Assembly: GCF_035582795.1 (NCBI RefSeq)
Contig: NC_134366.1
Location: forward strand, 113,016,256-113,080,255
Length of the DNA stretch: 64,000 nucleotides
Reading direction: 5' to 3'
Origin: Mycteria americana
Taxonomy: Eukaryota; Chordata; Aves; Ciconiiformes; Ciconiidae
Shown here in pieces: positions 40,201 through 54,239 of this stretch (the stretch's first letter is position 1; each line of letters starts with the position of its first letter). The translations under genes were made by a program, and so were the position numbers. The notes under the pieces were generated by a model. The model was not told where the DNA came from. It searched no databases and worked only from the letters and a program-made list of their open reading frames with translations.

Positions 40201-43200
40201 ATTTTGCTGTAATATATCATTTTATCTTAGAAGCAGCAGAATAGTTGGGGTTATCTCAGTGTCACCCTATTAAGCTCCATTTTTTGAAGCTGGTAATTGT
40301 CAAACAATTTCAGCATGAACGTTTATCATAAAAGGCCTCAGATCTGGAAAAAATTTTAAAAATTAGTTGTAAAATATTGATTAAATAATCTCTGACTTAA
40401 TCTGAATAAAATATAAAACAGGAATATTTTGGGGCTGAGTAGTGTTGAATCTTGTTAAGGGACATTTTTCTCCCTGTGTTCTGAGTCCTAATATTTTGAT
40501 ATCAGGATTTGACAGTTCTTTTTTTCTGAATGGTCAGCAAAATTTCTTAAGAGTAAAAAACTAGGTTAGTTTTGAAAAATAACCAATAATTATACACCTC
40601 AGGCTGGTCATTTGTCAATAATTTAGAACAACCCTTTGACTTGACTACATTCTACGTCAGTAAAAACACCCATGACTTAATTGGACCGAGGTTTCAACTT
40701 TTGTGTGCAATTTGTAATTGTGTCAGTGGGCTTGCATTTTTATTTACTACAGCTTGTAAATCACATTGATTAATCCTGAATTTCTTTAGAGAAGGAAAAG
40801 CTTGTAGAAACTGATGTATTAAGAAAATGAATGAAAATGAATAAAAATGAATATGTATAGATTGCGTGGGGGAAGAAGGTTTGAGACAAACAACATGCTA
40901 CCCATTCATAAATATATAAAGGGTGTTAGAATCAGAGGGATATAAATAGCCTGTTGTCTGTCAGGAATGAAAATGTAAGCATGCAAAATGGAATGCAGAA
41001 AAACAAGATTAATCTTTAGTCAAAAATATATAAAGTAAAAAAAACCAAGGTCAGAATAATTACACAAGTCGAAAGTAAGAAATCATTAGAAACAGTCGAA
41101 ATAGGCTAAATAAAGCCTTCATAAATACTAGACAGGACATTCTTCCCTTCAATGCAAAAATGAGCTGGAAGACTTTCTAGACTTTCTTTCATTTGTAATT
41201 TCTAGATGTGGATGTTGCAAAACTGGCTAGCAACACTGAGTGCCCAGTTTCCTTATTAACAGGAATGGGACATCTAGCTCTATTAACTCCTACGAAAACT
41301 CTGAGCACTAATCCATCATTTCGTGGTTAAAAAGATATTTTGTAAAAAATCTACAGCCTTTGAGAAGCTGAAGGATGGTTCTATCCTCTCTTGTTAGTGT
41401 TACAGGTCATGCATTGCTTTCTTTAATACTTTGTCTTAAGACAGCTACTATACCAGTGAAGTCATTTACTTCATTAAATTTTCCCTTAATATTCCTCAAG
41501 GGGACATGCAGGAAATCAGTTTTCCCTCTGACTGCCTACAGACCATGAGTAAATTCTACTCTGCTCTTTACCAGGTGTCCCAGGCTTTGCTACTTGCATC
41601 AGTGATGGCTGGGTGTAGAAAGAAAAGGAGGAATCCAACAAGCTCCAGAGCATTCATCAGGTATTTTGAAATGCTATTTTGAAAGGTTGCAGGATGAATT
41701 CATGACAATTGCTGGCTTAATATATGAGATCTGAAAAACGTCTTTTAAGTGATAATGACCATCCTTTTTTTGGTTTTTTTTCCTCCCCACTGAAGACACT
41801 CAGTTGTGATAATATACCTAGTGGCCAAATAGAAGTTGATGAACATTCCTCTGCTTCTGAGTATCTTCTGGTGTCACTGCTAAACCATGCTTCTATCTAT
41901 AGCATATCTCAGAGACTTCCCATTTTCCCAGGTTGTGCTTCTGCTGCACTTCAGTCCTCAGGGCAAAGAAAAGCAGTCTTGTCTGCATCACCAGTCCCTT
42001 GTATAGTGACTCAGGTTGCCCAGAGGGGTGCCCTACATCTCTCCATTTTTAGAACATTTCCTTTAAAAATAGAACTGATAAAAAAATTAAAAAGATTTCA
42101 TTAAACCCTTTCTCATTAGTTGTATGCACCATAAACAGCGTGTCAAGTAGTGGGTGTCTATAAACACACAGCAGTGAGGCTCTAGCTGGTCTTCAGAGAG
42201 CAATATGTTGCAGCTGAAGCAGAGCAGGATCATGTCTTTTTAGAGTGTACAACCTATCAGGCAGTAATTTGGGGCTAGATTGCAGTTTTGACCTCATGCT
42301 AGCAGTGAGGAAGATGAGCTGTACACTAATAACAGTTCCCAGCGATGCTCCCTGTTGTGCTGGGACTGCACGCACAGCAGCTGCTGCCGCCCTTACGGAG
42401 GGCTGTGCACACCCTCTCCTACACCAGTCCAGCTCTGTTGACATCTGTATACAACCAGAATCATCGCTTGAACAGTGTCAAGGCTACTGCCTACCACTAA
42501 TAAGGTTCCTGTTAACACTTTTGACAGGTCCTGATGAAATATATGAAATTCTGAAAAGATCAAAAATAAGGAAACAAAAGACTATGCTATTCTTTATCCT
42601 CATTCCTATGCATACACTTATGGAAAAATGCTAGCCAACAGTTTGTCATTTCACTGAGAGACGTCTACGTAGCAATACAGCTTTCAGATGGTTCAATGGG
42701 TGGCTTGGAGCTAAAAGAGAAATCTGGGGAGGCACAACCTGGTATCAAACCTCTCATTTTGAAACATCACCAGCTAAATGCTGTTTAATCTGTACATAGC
42801 TAGGTGATATAAACCTGCAGCACCTAAAGTCTGAGCCAAGACCCTTGCCTTGAGAGAATGACAAGATTGAGATCTAACAAAGTGATTTGTACTTCATATT
42901 GGACAAACAATTATCTAGCACTAGTAACAGAGAAACTACACGCTGCTTCTGAAAGGGTTGCACAACTCAAACGGATTCTTAATGAAATTACTTATTTTCT
43001 AATTGTAGAGCTAATTAAATTGTAAAGAGAGACCTGCTGGTATTGGAAACAGTATTCACATTCCTCAGCTACAGCCTTCTTATTAAAAGAGCTGTTGAAC
43101 TACTTTAGGCTGGCTGGACCTCTGCTATAGCTGTCTAATCCAGGTTTCTTTCAGTATCTGTGGAGAATATTTGCTTAGTGCAAACCGAGAGATAATTTCA

Positions 43201-43382
43201 AGGAATGTTTTTATAATAAATCTCTTTCTTAGAGATAAGTATACATCTGCTTCCTTCAGGCAGTGAACAAAGCAATAGATAGATACTGGGTTACTATTTC
43301 GTCTGCCCCTGACATTAGCAATTGGAAGGTATAGGTGGCCCTTTTGCTATGGCCTACGTTCAATATATAGAATTTAAATCAC

Positions 43383-43399
43383 TAAAAAAAAAAAAAAAA
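43383..43399. repeat. Poly-A tract
   Basis: An A run of about 16 bases with no recognisable retroposon body. Confidence 0.7.
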
Positions 43400-44851
43400 G
43401 TAAAAAACTCTTCAAAAATATCATTATGTTAGGAAACACAGATTTCTGTCCTGTAAACTGAAGAACAGAAACATTGTCCAACAAAACAGTGGTAGCTCTC
43501 CTAATGGCCACCATTATATTATCCATTAGAAAAAACCCAGTGTCTTTTTCTTCACTAAATATAGGGTTTTGGAATGTTTAGATACTGCCAGTAAACAGAA
43601 TGACTTTTCTATGAAAAGACGAAAATTAAAACACAATTTTTTCACTGTTACATCCAAATATGCATATTTTGTAGGAAATTTGCTACTAGTTAGATTAAGA
43701 CGAATGTGCGAACCAAGATGGTAAAGAATTCAGTACTGAATAAAAATATTTTTAGCCCCGCATGTGTCATATATCTTGTATCTTTAGGATGCTATTAATA
43801 AAGTTTTCCTATATGAAACCAGAAAAAGGCATTGCCAGGGATTGCAAAAATATAAATTTTTGTCATTTACACTTCGAAAACCAATTAAAACTGACTCATT
43901 GATAACAGCAGAAAGCTTTCTATATTTTGATGCTTATGAATACTTCAGATTATTAACATTCCTTAAAAGTGCCTGCATTTGAAAATAAATCCTCAAATAA
44001 TGCGTGCCATCAGACAATTCACTCCTTTAGACAGCCCTGGCAAAATCAGAAGCAAAAGAAGGTGGAAATCAGAGACAGGTGAAGAGACACTTAGTGGAAA
44101 TCTTCTCCTTGTGTTACTGACAGATATATGTATACATATCTACAAATATATATCTCTCTCTAAACCCACAGTGCTGGTGAAACATAGGTGTTGGGTTTGT
44201 TTTGTCTTTTTAAGTAGCGCTGACATCTAAGCTTCAGTGTTTTAACATACGACCTCTTCCTCACTAAGTGTGACTGAAGCTTCTGTGTTTTATATTTAGC
44301 ACGTTAACCAAACGAAATTATGATCAGAAAAAAATGTAAAAATGACAAGTTGGCAGCTCTGCTGCATGTCTCTGTCGATGTCTCATTTATTCTCTCAGGC
44401 TACACATGCCAGTACATGAACAGAGTGCACTCAGCTACCTGCAAATGAACAATGTCTCCTCTCCTCTGCCTATCATTCATTGCCTACTGCCACTGAAGAC
44501 TGGAGAGACTCAACCTTGCTAATCATCAGCCCTGTGGTTAATTCTGGAGGCAGAGTATTGTCCGTACAGCTCGCTGCTTGGCAGCTACTCTGTCTGACTT
44601 AGCAGGGTGACATTATCTAAAACTTATTTTTGTCAGTTCACTAAGAAAATATGACTAGGTGAAGGCACACATATGGTTACATTTTCAAACTGACTTCTGA
44701 AAAATGTTCTCAGGATATTTGGAAAAATGCCTGTTTTTAAAGACGGAACTGAAGTTTTGTACAGAAAATAGGTTTCCTGCATACACTTTATCTCTTACAA
44801 GTGCTACAGGTGAATTTGAGTATGATGCTTTTGCAAAAGTGCTTATGGGAT

Positions 44852-44869
44852 TAAAAAAAAAAAAAAAAA
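44852..44869. repeat. Poly-A tract
   Basis: An A run of about 17 bases. It creates a lysine run in one chance ORF and a phenylalanine run in the opposite one. Confidence 0.7.
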
Positions 44870-47800
44870 GTAAGAGTTGCCATTCAAAACATGCCAGCTG
44901 ACAGGCTTCAATTTTTAGCAATTCAGAGGGAGATAGATATGACACTGAATAGGAAAACACAGTAAGGAATACAACTGAATGACAATTATATGAAATAGTT
45001 TAGATCAATTTACCAGAAACAAATACCTTAAGATCTGTAGTCATAAAAATATACATATTATTCCAAGACTGTTTAATTGTCTTAACAAGCTCTGAAAGCT
45101 TGCCAAAAACGGAGAGTCTCACATTGTTCACCTTACTGTCCAAGAACATTCAGGCAATTACAGCTCTTGCAGATGTCATGATGTCAGATTAGTGGGCAAT
45201 GACAAGCCATGTGACTTTCTGCTGCCTTCACAAACAGCAACTGATAAATATGCAGTATTAGACTCTCTAAGAGTTACTGTGCCTATATAAAAGCATGCAA
45301 TACCAAATGCAACAGCAATAGCAATATGTAGAGGACAAGGAATGGTATCACAAGATACCTGGAGTCCAAGATTCAGTTTCAAAGTCTAGAAAAGTCACAT
45401 GAGAAATCAAAAAATCAGATCTGTGTTAGAGACAATCTATATAAAAGATTAAGTCTAAATCTGGAATTCACACACACACCACTTTGAAACTGTGTTCAAG
45501 ATAAGAATATAAATATTTTTCTCATTTTGAGGATTTTGACCACAGAAAATTTTCCCAATATATTTCTTCCACTTGAACATGAGATAGAGCATCCAACTCC
45601 ATTGCCAAATATTTCAGCATATGACTATTGTATTTTCAACATTTCTCCAAAAGCTTGAAAAGTTGAGAAACATAAAATACAAAATTCCAGTTGCATCTCA
45701 GATCAAATCACTGCAAATCTCCCTCTTTCTTTTTAGAAATTGTGCCCTATTCAAGCCAGGACACAATTTACACTACAATACTTGCCTCAGTAATTTTCTC
45801 CCTCTTGTCCTTTCTGTCTGATGTGAATCTACAGTGTTTGGAGGATGCAAGCCCTGTGCGTGAACAGCAGGCCACCTCTTATTTGTGTGATGAGAACCAT
45901 AATTTTGAGGAACTTGGTGGATTCTTGAAAAGACAGAATGGAAACAGAATCTCATTTCCTCTTTCTTTGGCACTGTTTTTGGTTGTTTATTAATTCTAAG
46001 GGAAGGGTAACAGTGGAGAAAAGGATTAAATGGGAGACTCAACATTGGCTTCTCTTTTCTTCTGTAACTCAGAGACTCTGAAGTAAGTGCAATGGTTAAT
46101 TAATGGCCAGACATGTGAATATGACTATGTGGCTGAGACGCGTAGGGGTAATGACATGACTTTGGAAAACTCACTTTCTGAGGCAGATAAGAGTATTACA
46201 TTACATGCAGATACTATTATTACTAATTAACAGTAATAATATTCAAAATTATATTCAGCTCTATTAATGTCACCCCAAGTTTTTACAAGTCCATAAATTA
46301 ATATGATAAAAAATGATTACTCCATCAATATTTTAAGAATTATTTCCTGTTTTGTCCTAGACTTGGTAATTTACAGTTATATCAGAATAAAATAAAAAAT
46401 GTCATTATGTTGGCTAAAATGGGAATATCTTCCAAATCCAAGAACTAATTACTTAAATGTTTTTAACCTTTGCAATGATGTACAGCATTAGTATTAGCAG
46501 AAAAGAGTAACCCCCATGACAATTTAACAGTTCTTAAGCATATATTGTTTTCTAGAATCGCAGACCTTCTTGAGATGTTTAATATTATCCAAGCAATAAA
46601 CTACAGAGAAGCTCCCTTTAGAATAAACTGTCTTTATGAAGTAAGTGCACTAAACAATGTGCTAAATTATCTAAAAGCAGTAAAGTGCCTTGATACAAAC
46701 TAAAATGCTAGATGTTTTAATAACACCAAAGGTTTTATCAGAGCGGTTTATTAATTTTAAATGATATAACTAGAATTTGTTTATAAAAGGGGAAATATAT
46801 GTGGTAATTATGCATCCTGAGCCAGAAATCATGTGTAATGCACTCTGCCCTCAAATAAAGCAAACTAGTTACATATGTTAGGCATTGCCTTGCCAGCTCT
46901 TTCTGTGAAGTGGATGCAGATACAATTTATGACAGTTTAATCCAGCCTTTTCATTTTGGCAAAAAAACCCATGCCAACATTCAGTTTGATTTGGCTTTAT
47001 ATTTCTGAGGGCAGAAGATGCCTACTACCTGTGAAAAGGTCATTAAAAATCTGTGGGCTATATCTTTCTTTTGAAGGGTTTGGAATGTGACAAATGCTAA
47101 AAGCAGGAGGCTCTTTTCAGAGTTGTAAAGGCTAATAATCTTATTCGTCTGCATTCCCAAAGCTGTACTCCCTTTCTGTTCCTGGTATGTTTCCTTTGAT
47201 GGGAATCTAAATTTACACATCAGATGAGAGTAAGAAATGTCTTACTGGGGGAGACCAATCTATCTGTCCCCAAGTGACAACCCAAGACATCGCTGGGGGA
47301 GAGCTGCTTTCCCCTGTTCCACCCAGACCACAACTGTTGCCTTGGAAAGTCAGTGGCCACATCCCTACTCGCTCCTCTAAATGTCTACAGGCCTGTTCTC
47401 TGTTAATTTGCCTCATCTTTTTTGGGGGTTTACTCGTACTACCTGCATTGACAACCTCCTGTGCCAATAAATTCCGTAAGTTCATTACCTGTGGCGTAAA
47501 AATGTGCTTTTATATGTTTTAAACAAACACCACAGAAGAAAGATTTTCTCACTTAGGTTTTTTAAAGTCCTTTTGTTTTGCAGTTTCATGGTAGACATTT
47601 ATATTGATATTGACTGACTCACCAAGTACAATAATCTGTACAAAATTAAATTGTCTAGCTATTATTTAGATGCAAGTGCTTTTTCTGCACTGCTCTATAA
47701 GTCAGTTGCATATCTGCGTATGTAATTTATCATAGAAGATAGATCCAGTTAAATGGAAAAAAAAAGGAAAACAGAGAAATTAGAAAGTCTCACTAGGGAA

Positions 47801-49117
47801 GAAAACATAAACAATAAATTAATAATATCATAAATGAGCTTCAAAATTTGCATCTGCACTGCTGCAAACACAAACATTTGTAACATGTACTTAGGTTGGA
47901 TATTAAGTACCTGATTTGGAAGCAGTAAAATTCAGGAATTTACATTAAAAGCACCTGTTGAGATCCTGTCACAAGCTTTAAGATAATGCAATAATAAAAT
48001 GCTGTTCCTGGCTACAGAAAGCACGAAGGAAAGGGTTTTTATACATGCAACTCCACTGATGTTTACAGAAAACCTTTACAGGTCTGCTATCATGCTACTG
48101 ATTTTGAATACTAATTTCAGGAATCTGGTAGTCACTTAAAGCAATAAACACACAGCTACTGCATATGCCCACACTGTCTTTAGAGTGCATGTGCAGTAGG
48201 TCCAGTAGGTAAGCAACAGTTGTTTTTTTTTTTTAATTTTAGATACCAGCATACTCTCTTTACCAATAGCAGCTACTGAATGGATGAGAACGCTGGGGGT
48301 GACAGCAAGCAAGGAAGGTCTTCGGGACAGGAAAGGATACTTTTAAGTGAACTCTGAAATCAGTAAAGAAGCAGATTGACAGGATGGTTAATATACAGAG
48401 ATAAATTTCTCAGCTGGGGAATTCCTCATCCAAACTCTCTTGGCCATTTCTACCTCCTTCCATTCCCAATGTTCACATTCTCTTTGCTTTCTTTCCTTCC
48501 TTTTTGCAATGTTCTTTCAGCTGGTAAGTCGTAAGGTTCATTTTAACTACAGCAGTCTGAGGTCTGCGCATCACAGTCTCTATTTGGCATTCCCTTCAGA
48601 GAGCCACCTGGAATCCATGTTTTTTGTGTCCCACATGCCCTGAAATTTCTTCATAGGATTGCTGCTCTTCAACATATGTGAAGAGCCAGACAGCTGGAAA
48701 TTCACGGAGAATCAGAAGTTGCAACAGTTAAGCTCAGAAGTACAGTAAGCATAATACCAAAAATGGAATCAAGACTCTGTCAGATAGCGTCTTTGATATG
48801 GTGAACTTCAGAGAACTTCAGGAACGTAAGAGGACAGAACTCAAAAGCAGTGAGGAAAGGCAAAAAAAATTGTTTTGAATAGACAGCTTTGAAAAAAGAA
48901 CGCAGAGACAATAAGACTTCATCCTGCATTGAATGAACCACAGAAATGATAAATATAAAGGAGATTCTGAAAACTCTTTAAAAAAAAGACTCAGAAAAAG
49001 TTTTTTCAAGCTCATCTCTCTCTACATTTAACTTAAGGGAAATTTCAAAGTTACAGAGCATCCCGTACTAAAACTGCTAAAAGATGGCTTTTGTCAAAAA
49101 ATCTTCACAAAACCATG

Positions 49118-49215
49118 AAGGCCATCTTCATTTGTGCAACTGCAGTTCCATGAAAAAATTTCATGAGCATATACACACAACAATGCCCACTACTTGTCCA
49201 CCTATCATCAATTTA
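49118..49215. repeat. Dispersed repeat, copy A
   Basis: About 98 bp resembles 52,983-53,080 in the same orientation. Shared blocks are CTGCAGTT, TTCATGAGCATATACACA, CAATG, CACTTGTCCACCTAT-like and flanking short matches. The family is not recognised. Confidence 0.7.
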
Positions 49216-50711
49216 TTGGGATAGAACTCAATAAACTGATACAGAAGAGATTAAAAAAAGTTATTGGAATTATAGAAACCAAGATCGTGAGGAGACAGGA
49301 GTAGGCAGCTCTTTAAAGTTCATCTACATAGAGTGCAGTAAGGAAGCAACAAGGGACAATGTAAATGAGATTCCGTGACTCATTTCCCCAGTGGTGGAAC
49401 TCCTACACATTTTGACTGCAGATCAGTAAGAATATACATGGAGGAAGAGACATCCATGTTAAATAATGCCAATGGAAAGGAAAAAGTCAAACTGGTTTCA
49501 GAAGCAGCTATGGGAAGCTGCAAGCTAATGGGAACAAGCAGATAGGAGGGAAAGCAGAGGCACTAGTGGGAGCCCAAATCAGGAGATGCAGACACAGAGG
49601 GAATCAGCATTCCCAGTAATGAGAGACTAGTCTTCTCCTATTTAGGTTGTCTCACAATGTCAACAATAATTATTGAATCCATCCACCATTTTTTTTCACT
49701 TTGAATATACAGTAAAAGTTTGGGGTTTTTTTCATTTTTCTTGAGATACACACTTTGCCCTTAACATATCACTCCTCTCTTTGTAACAATGAAAATTCGA
49801 TTACCGTTGATCATCTTGAATACCAGGCTTGAGCCACGATAGCATAAAATATATTGCACCAGCTGGTACACCGTGCTCCTGGATCGCTGTCTTGGGTACA
49901 CAACCACCCCTTTTCTGGTCCAAAACAGGAGCAGTAAAATTGAAGATGCTCTTCAAGGTTAGGAATATTTTTTGGGACTTGAAGTTAATTAGGCCTTTGG
50001 TTAAGAAAATCTGAAAGAAATGCCCATGCTTACAGTGCAGAGAAATTTATTAGCAATGGAGAGTGCACGTATCACCTGTGTGTTAGCAACAACTCTATGA
50101 ATCGTTTGTGTAGCTACTAATTCAGACAGTGAAGAGAGCGTAAGAAAACATTTGTTTTTCTGATGCAATATAGATTGACGATATGTAAAGAGGTGAGAAG
50201 GACCTGGATTGAACACTCCTATAGATGTGAATGATACATCTCTTCCTCCTGAAGAAATGTTTTTATTTAGTCTATTTTGGAAAATGACTGCTTCGGCAAT
50301 TCCTTCTCCTTGCTGGACAAATGACATACAAATCCTTTCCATTATTATTGTGATTCTCATACAGGGTCTCATAAAGTTCCCACTGGTCCTATTTGGGGAA
50401 ATGTGAGCAGCCCTGTGTCCATCTGATTAGAGCTCTTCATATTTAATTACATGAGCATATTGTGCACAGCTACAAGGAATTTTTACTTAGTCAATGATGC
50501 TTCTTTTGTAATTGCTCTTGAAAAGCACTGATAGATCCAGGTGAGTTCAGCCTCCTGTGGAAAAAAACCTCGTTGCAGCAATCATAGTACATTTATAATT
50601 AGGTTAATAAAGCCCCTTTGTTTTATTGCTCCACAGATAGAAATATTGTCTGGCAAAATGATGGACAGTTCTGAGTTGTGATTAGGAATTTAGTACAGCC
50701 TTGATACAGCA

Positions 50712-52779
50712 GATAGAATGATAGAATAATTTAGGTTGGAAAAGACCTTTAAGATCATCAAGTCCAACCGTTAACCTAGCACTGCCAAGTCCACCACTAA
50801 ACCATGTCCCTCAGCACCACATCTACACATCTTCTAAATACCTCCAGGGATGGTGACTCAACCACTTAACTGGGCAGCCTGTTCCAATGCTGGACAACCA
50901 TTTGGGGGAAGAAATTTTTCCTAATAACCAATCGAAACCTCCACTGGTGCAACTTGAGGCCGTTTCCTCTTGTCCTATCACTTGTTACTTGGGACAAGAG
51001 ACTGACCCTCACCTTGCTACAACCTCCTTTCAGGTAGTTGGAGAGAGTGGTAAGGTCTCCCCTCAGCCTCCTTTTCTCCAGGCTAAACAACCCCAGTTCC
51101 TTCAGCCACTCGTCATAGGACTTGTGCTCTAGACCCTTCACCAGCTTCGTTGCCCTTCTCTGGACACGCTCCAGCACCTCAGTGTCTTTCTTGTAGTGAG
51201 GGGCCCAAAACTGAATACAGTGTTCAAAGTGTGGCCTCACCAGTGCCAAGTACAGGGGGACAATCACTTCCCTAGTCCCTCTGGCCACACTATTTCTGAT
51301 ACAAGCCAGGATGCTGTTGGCCTTCTTGGCCACCTGGGCACACAGCTGGCTCATATTCAACCAGCTGTCGACCAACATTCCCAGGTCCTTTTCTGCCTGG
51401 CAGCTTTCCAGCCACGCTTCCCCAAGCCTGTATCATTCCAGGGAGGTGTTGCGACCCAAGTGCAGGACCTTGCACTTAGCCTTGTTGAATGTCATACAAT
51501 TGGCCTCGGCTCATTGATGCAGCCTGTCCAGGTCCCTCTGTAGAGCCTTCCTACCCTCAAGCAGATCAACACTCCTGCCCAACTTGGTGTGATCTGCAGA
51601 CTTACTGAGGGTGCGCACGATCCCCTCATCCAGATGACTGATAAAGTTATTAAACAGGACTGGCCCCAGTATTGAGCCCTGGGGAACACCATTTGTGACT
51701 GGCCACCAACTAGATTTAACTCCATTCACCACCACTCTTTGGGCCTGGCCATCCAGCCAGTTTTTTGCCCAGCAAAGACTACCCCCATCCAAGCCATGAG
51801 CAGCCAGTTTCTCCAGGAGAATGGTGCAGGAAACAGTGTCAAAGGCTTTACTGAAGTCTAGGTAGACAACATCCACAGCCTTTCCCTCACCCACTAAGCA
51901 GGTTGCCTTGTCATAGAAGGAGATCAGGTTAGTCAAGCAGGACCTGCCGTTCATAAACCCATGATGACTGGGCCTGATCGCCTGGTTGTCCTGTACGTGC
52001 CACGTAATGGCACTCAAGACAATCTGCTCCATAACCTTCCCTGGCACTGAGGTCAGGCTGACAGGCCTGTAGTTCTCTGGATCCTCCTTCCAGCCCTTCT
52101 TGTAGATGGGTGTTGCATTTGCTAACCTCCAGTCAGCTGGGACCTCCCTGTGTAGCCAGGACTGCTGATAAAGCATTGAAAGCAGCTTGGTGAGCACTTC
52201 TGTCAGCTCCCTCAGGACCCTTGGGTGGATCCCATCCGGCTCCATAGACTTGTGTGTGTCTAAGTGGTGTAGCAGGTTGCTAACCATTTTCCCTTGGATT
52301 ATGGGGGCTTCATTCTGCTCCCCGTCCCTGTCTTCCAGCTCAGGGGGCTGGGTACCCAGAGAATAACTGGTCTTTCCATTAAAGACTGAGGCAAAGAAAA
52401 CATTAAGTACCTCAGACTTTTCTTCATCCTTTGTCATTATGTTTCCCTCCGCATCCAATAAAGGATGGAGATTATCCGTAGCCCTCCTTTTGTTGCTAAT
52501 GTATTTATAGAAACATTTTTTATTGTCTCTTGTGGCAGTAGCCAGATTAAGTTCTAGCTGGGCTTTGGCCCTTCTAATTTTCTCCCTGCATAACCTCACG
52601 ACATCTTTGCGGTCCTCCTGAGTTGCCTGCCCCTTATTCCAAACATCATAAACCCTCTTCTTTTTCCTGAGTTCCAGCCAAAGCTCTCTGTTCAGCCAGG
52701 CTGGTCTTCTTCCCCGCTGGCTTGTCTTTTGTCACATGGGGAAGGCCTACTCCTGTGCCTTTAAGATTTCCTTCTTGAA
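50712..52779 (-). mobile_element. 5'-truncated CR1 LINE retrotransposon (about 2.07 kb)
   Basis: The element runs right to left. Its 3' end is the CR1-type short repeat ATTCTATCATTCTATC near 50,712. Upstream lie the 3' UTR, the C-terminal ORF2 segment and the reverse transcriptase. The 5' end is cut at about 52,779, after the endonuclease region has been lost, so nothing of ORF1 or endonuclease remains. 5' truncation is the normal outcome of CR1 insertion. No clear target duplication was seen, as is usual for CR1. Confidence 0.95.
50800..52770 (-). pseudogene. Dead CR1 ORF2 (reverse transcriptase and C-terminal part)
   Basis: The reading frame is continuous without frameshifts but broken by in-frame stops. 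Reverse transcriptase motifs visible in order are [31 protein letters not shown] and [14 protein letters not shown]. The catalytic FADD box is changed to SADH (His codon at 51,589-51,591), so the second catalytic aspartate is lost. The C-terminal segment has the CR1-typical [19 protein letters not shown] and [15 protein letters not shown]. In-frame stops occur after PM (near 52,730), after RLHQ (51,511-51,513), before [10 protein letters not shown] (near 51,430) and after NRLPS (near 50,866). The stop at 51,511 and the one near 51,430 stand where CR1 proteins usually have tryptophan. There is no intact product. Confidence 0.93.
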
Positions 52780-52982
52780 GAATGGAGGACATTAATATGA
52801 ATTTACTATGAAAAAATAGCACAGTGATGGAGACCAGGATGGAAAAACCATTGGACATAAACTGAGACATACATCCCTTTGGAGATCATTTGCTGCACTG
52901 CACTTTTCACATTTTTGTTGGTGCTGATAAAATGTACTTTCTTAGGCAACACATGACATAAAAAAGAAACCGTGACTATTAC

Positions 52983-53080
52983 AAGGCTGTCTTCCTTCAT
53001 GCACCTGCAGTTACATACAAAAACTTCATGAGCATATACACAGAGCAATGTCTGCCACTTGTCCACCTATGATTTAGTTA
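52983..53080. repeat. Dispersed repeat, copy B
   Basis: Same orientation as copy A at 49,118-49,215, about 3.9 kb away and on the other side of the CR1 element. Similarity stops outside the ~98 bp. Confidence 0.7.
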
Positions 53081-54239
53081 TTTTTTCCAATTACAATGGT
53101 AAGCACAACCTTCAAAAAATACGATCATCCCTCTGGTCAGACAACCTATGATGTACTATGCGTCTTTACTACACTTTTAAGAAACTCTGCTTTGTGAAAT
53201 TGCCTTGCATTATAAACAAAGCAATGTAATTCTGGAGTCTAGGTTACATAAAAAAGAAAACCCAAACCCCCTCATGATTCACCTCCTACTTCACCCTCTC
53301 ATCCATTTGCTTTACACGAGTCAGCAAGAGTTCTTTCCAGAGTGCTGTCAAACACATCAAAGAAACATTAGCAAATACTCAGTTATTCCTATAAACATAA
53401 ATAATTCTCTGGCTTCCAAATCGGGGCCACACGGGTACTAAAAGATGAAGAAACACACCCTTTCCTTTTCAATTTCATGTCTGGACTCAGACAACAAAAA
53501 AAAATCCAATCTTTGCAGAAGTTGATGTTGCAAATATGCATCGAAGAATGACAGTAGAACTTAAGATATGAAAAGCCATCATCCTACAGGTACATGCAGA
53601 GCTCATATTCAAGCTGCAAGCAGAACACCAAGGTGTCAGCTCCCTTCCAGGCAGAGAACAGCAATTGCTATTGAAATGCTTACTATTCTGAATGCTGCTA
53701 GGTGGGTAGCCCATTTGGTTTTGGTAGACTAATCATCAGGACCACCACTGCATTACCCAGGTACGGCATTCCGAGCCGTAAGGCTGGGAATACGCAGATT
53801 TTTAAATTGTATGGTTGGGTTTCTGCATTACACAGAATACAGATGGAAAGGGCTTGTGCTTCTGGGGCATGGGTAATTAACACCAAGCTGGAAAAAGCAC
53901 GCCAGTAATTGCATGTATCCACCTGAAGCTTCTCCAATTATTTTGAAAAATGAAACCACGTGTCTGTTTCCACTGAGTTTTTTTTAATTCTCTCAGGTGC
54001 GGTTACTGAAATGCAAACCCATTTCTAACCGCTCCTTTTCTATCTGAAAAGGATTGCTCTCGATTTTTGAAATTTTACAACGACTTCTAAGTTACTAATT
54101 CCGTTCATTAAGCTTCCCCCCCCCACCCCCGGAATCGTTTGGAGAAGCCTGGGGAAAAAAGATACCGAGGATATCTATTTCTGCCAAGAAAACCTGACTA
54201 AACCCCACAGCGCTTCTTCACGTCACGATCCCACAAAAC
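53081..54239. other. Intergenic DNA upstream of RTTN, no gene seen
   Basis: Mixed AT-rich sequence without recognisable exons. A C-rich run occurs near 54,115. Confidence 0.6.

Larger units (their letters stand above)
34798..49117. other. Intergenic AT-rich DNA, no gene seen
   Basis: No exon or protein similarity was found. Present are a G14 run (37,272-37,285), A runs at about 43,383 and 44,852, and a possible ancient repeat fossil near 47.4-47.5 kb. The ORFs, all under 130 codons, look like chance ORFs. Confidence 0.6.

Noticed and set aside
41724-42634. Three ORFs of 83-129 codons close together
   Set aside because: The composition looks like chance ORFs and no domain is recognisable. 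Two of them overlap on opposite strands.
46215-46241. 10-bp inverted repeat TATTATTACT with its complement
   Set aside because: Short and AT-only, so it could easily arise by chance in this composition. It is kept out of the feature list.
50887-51543. Plus-strand ORFs opposite the CR1 element
   Set aside because: They are antisense shadows of the CR1 ORF2, which is clearly on the minus strand.
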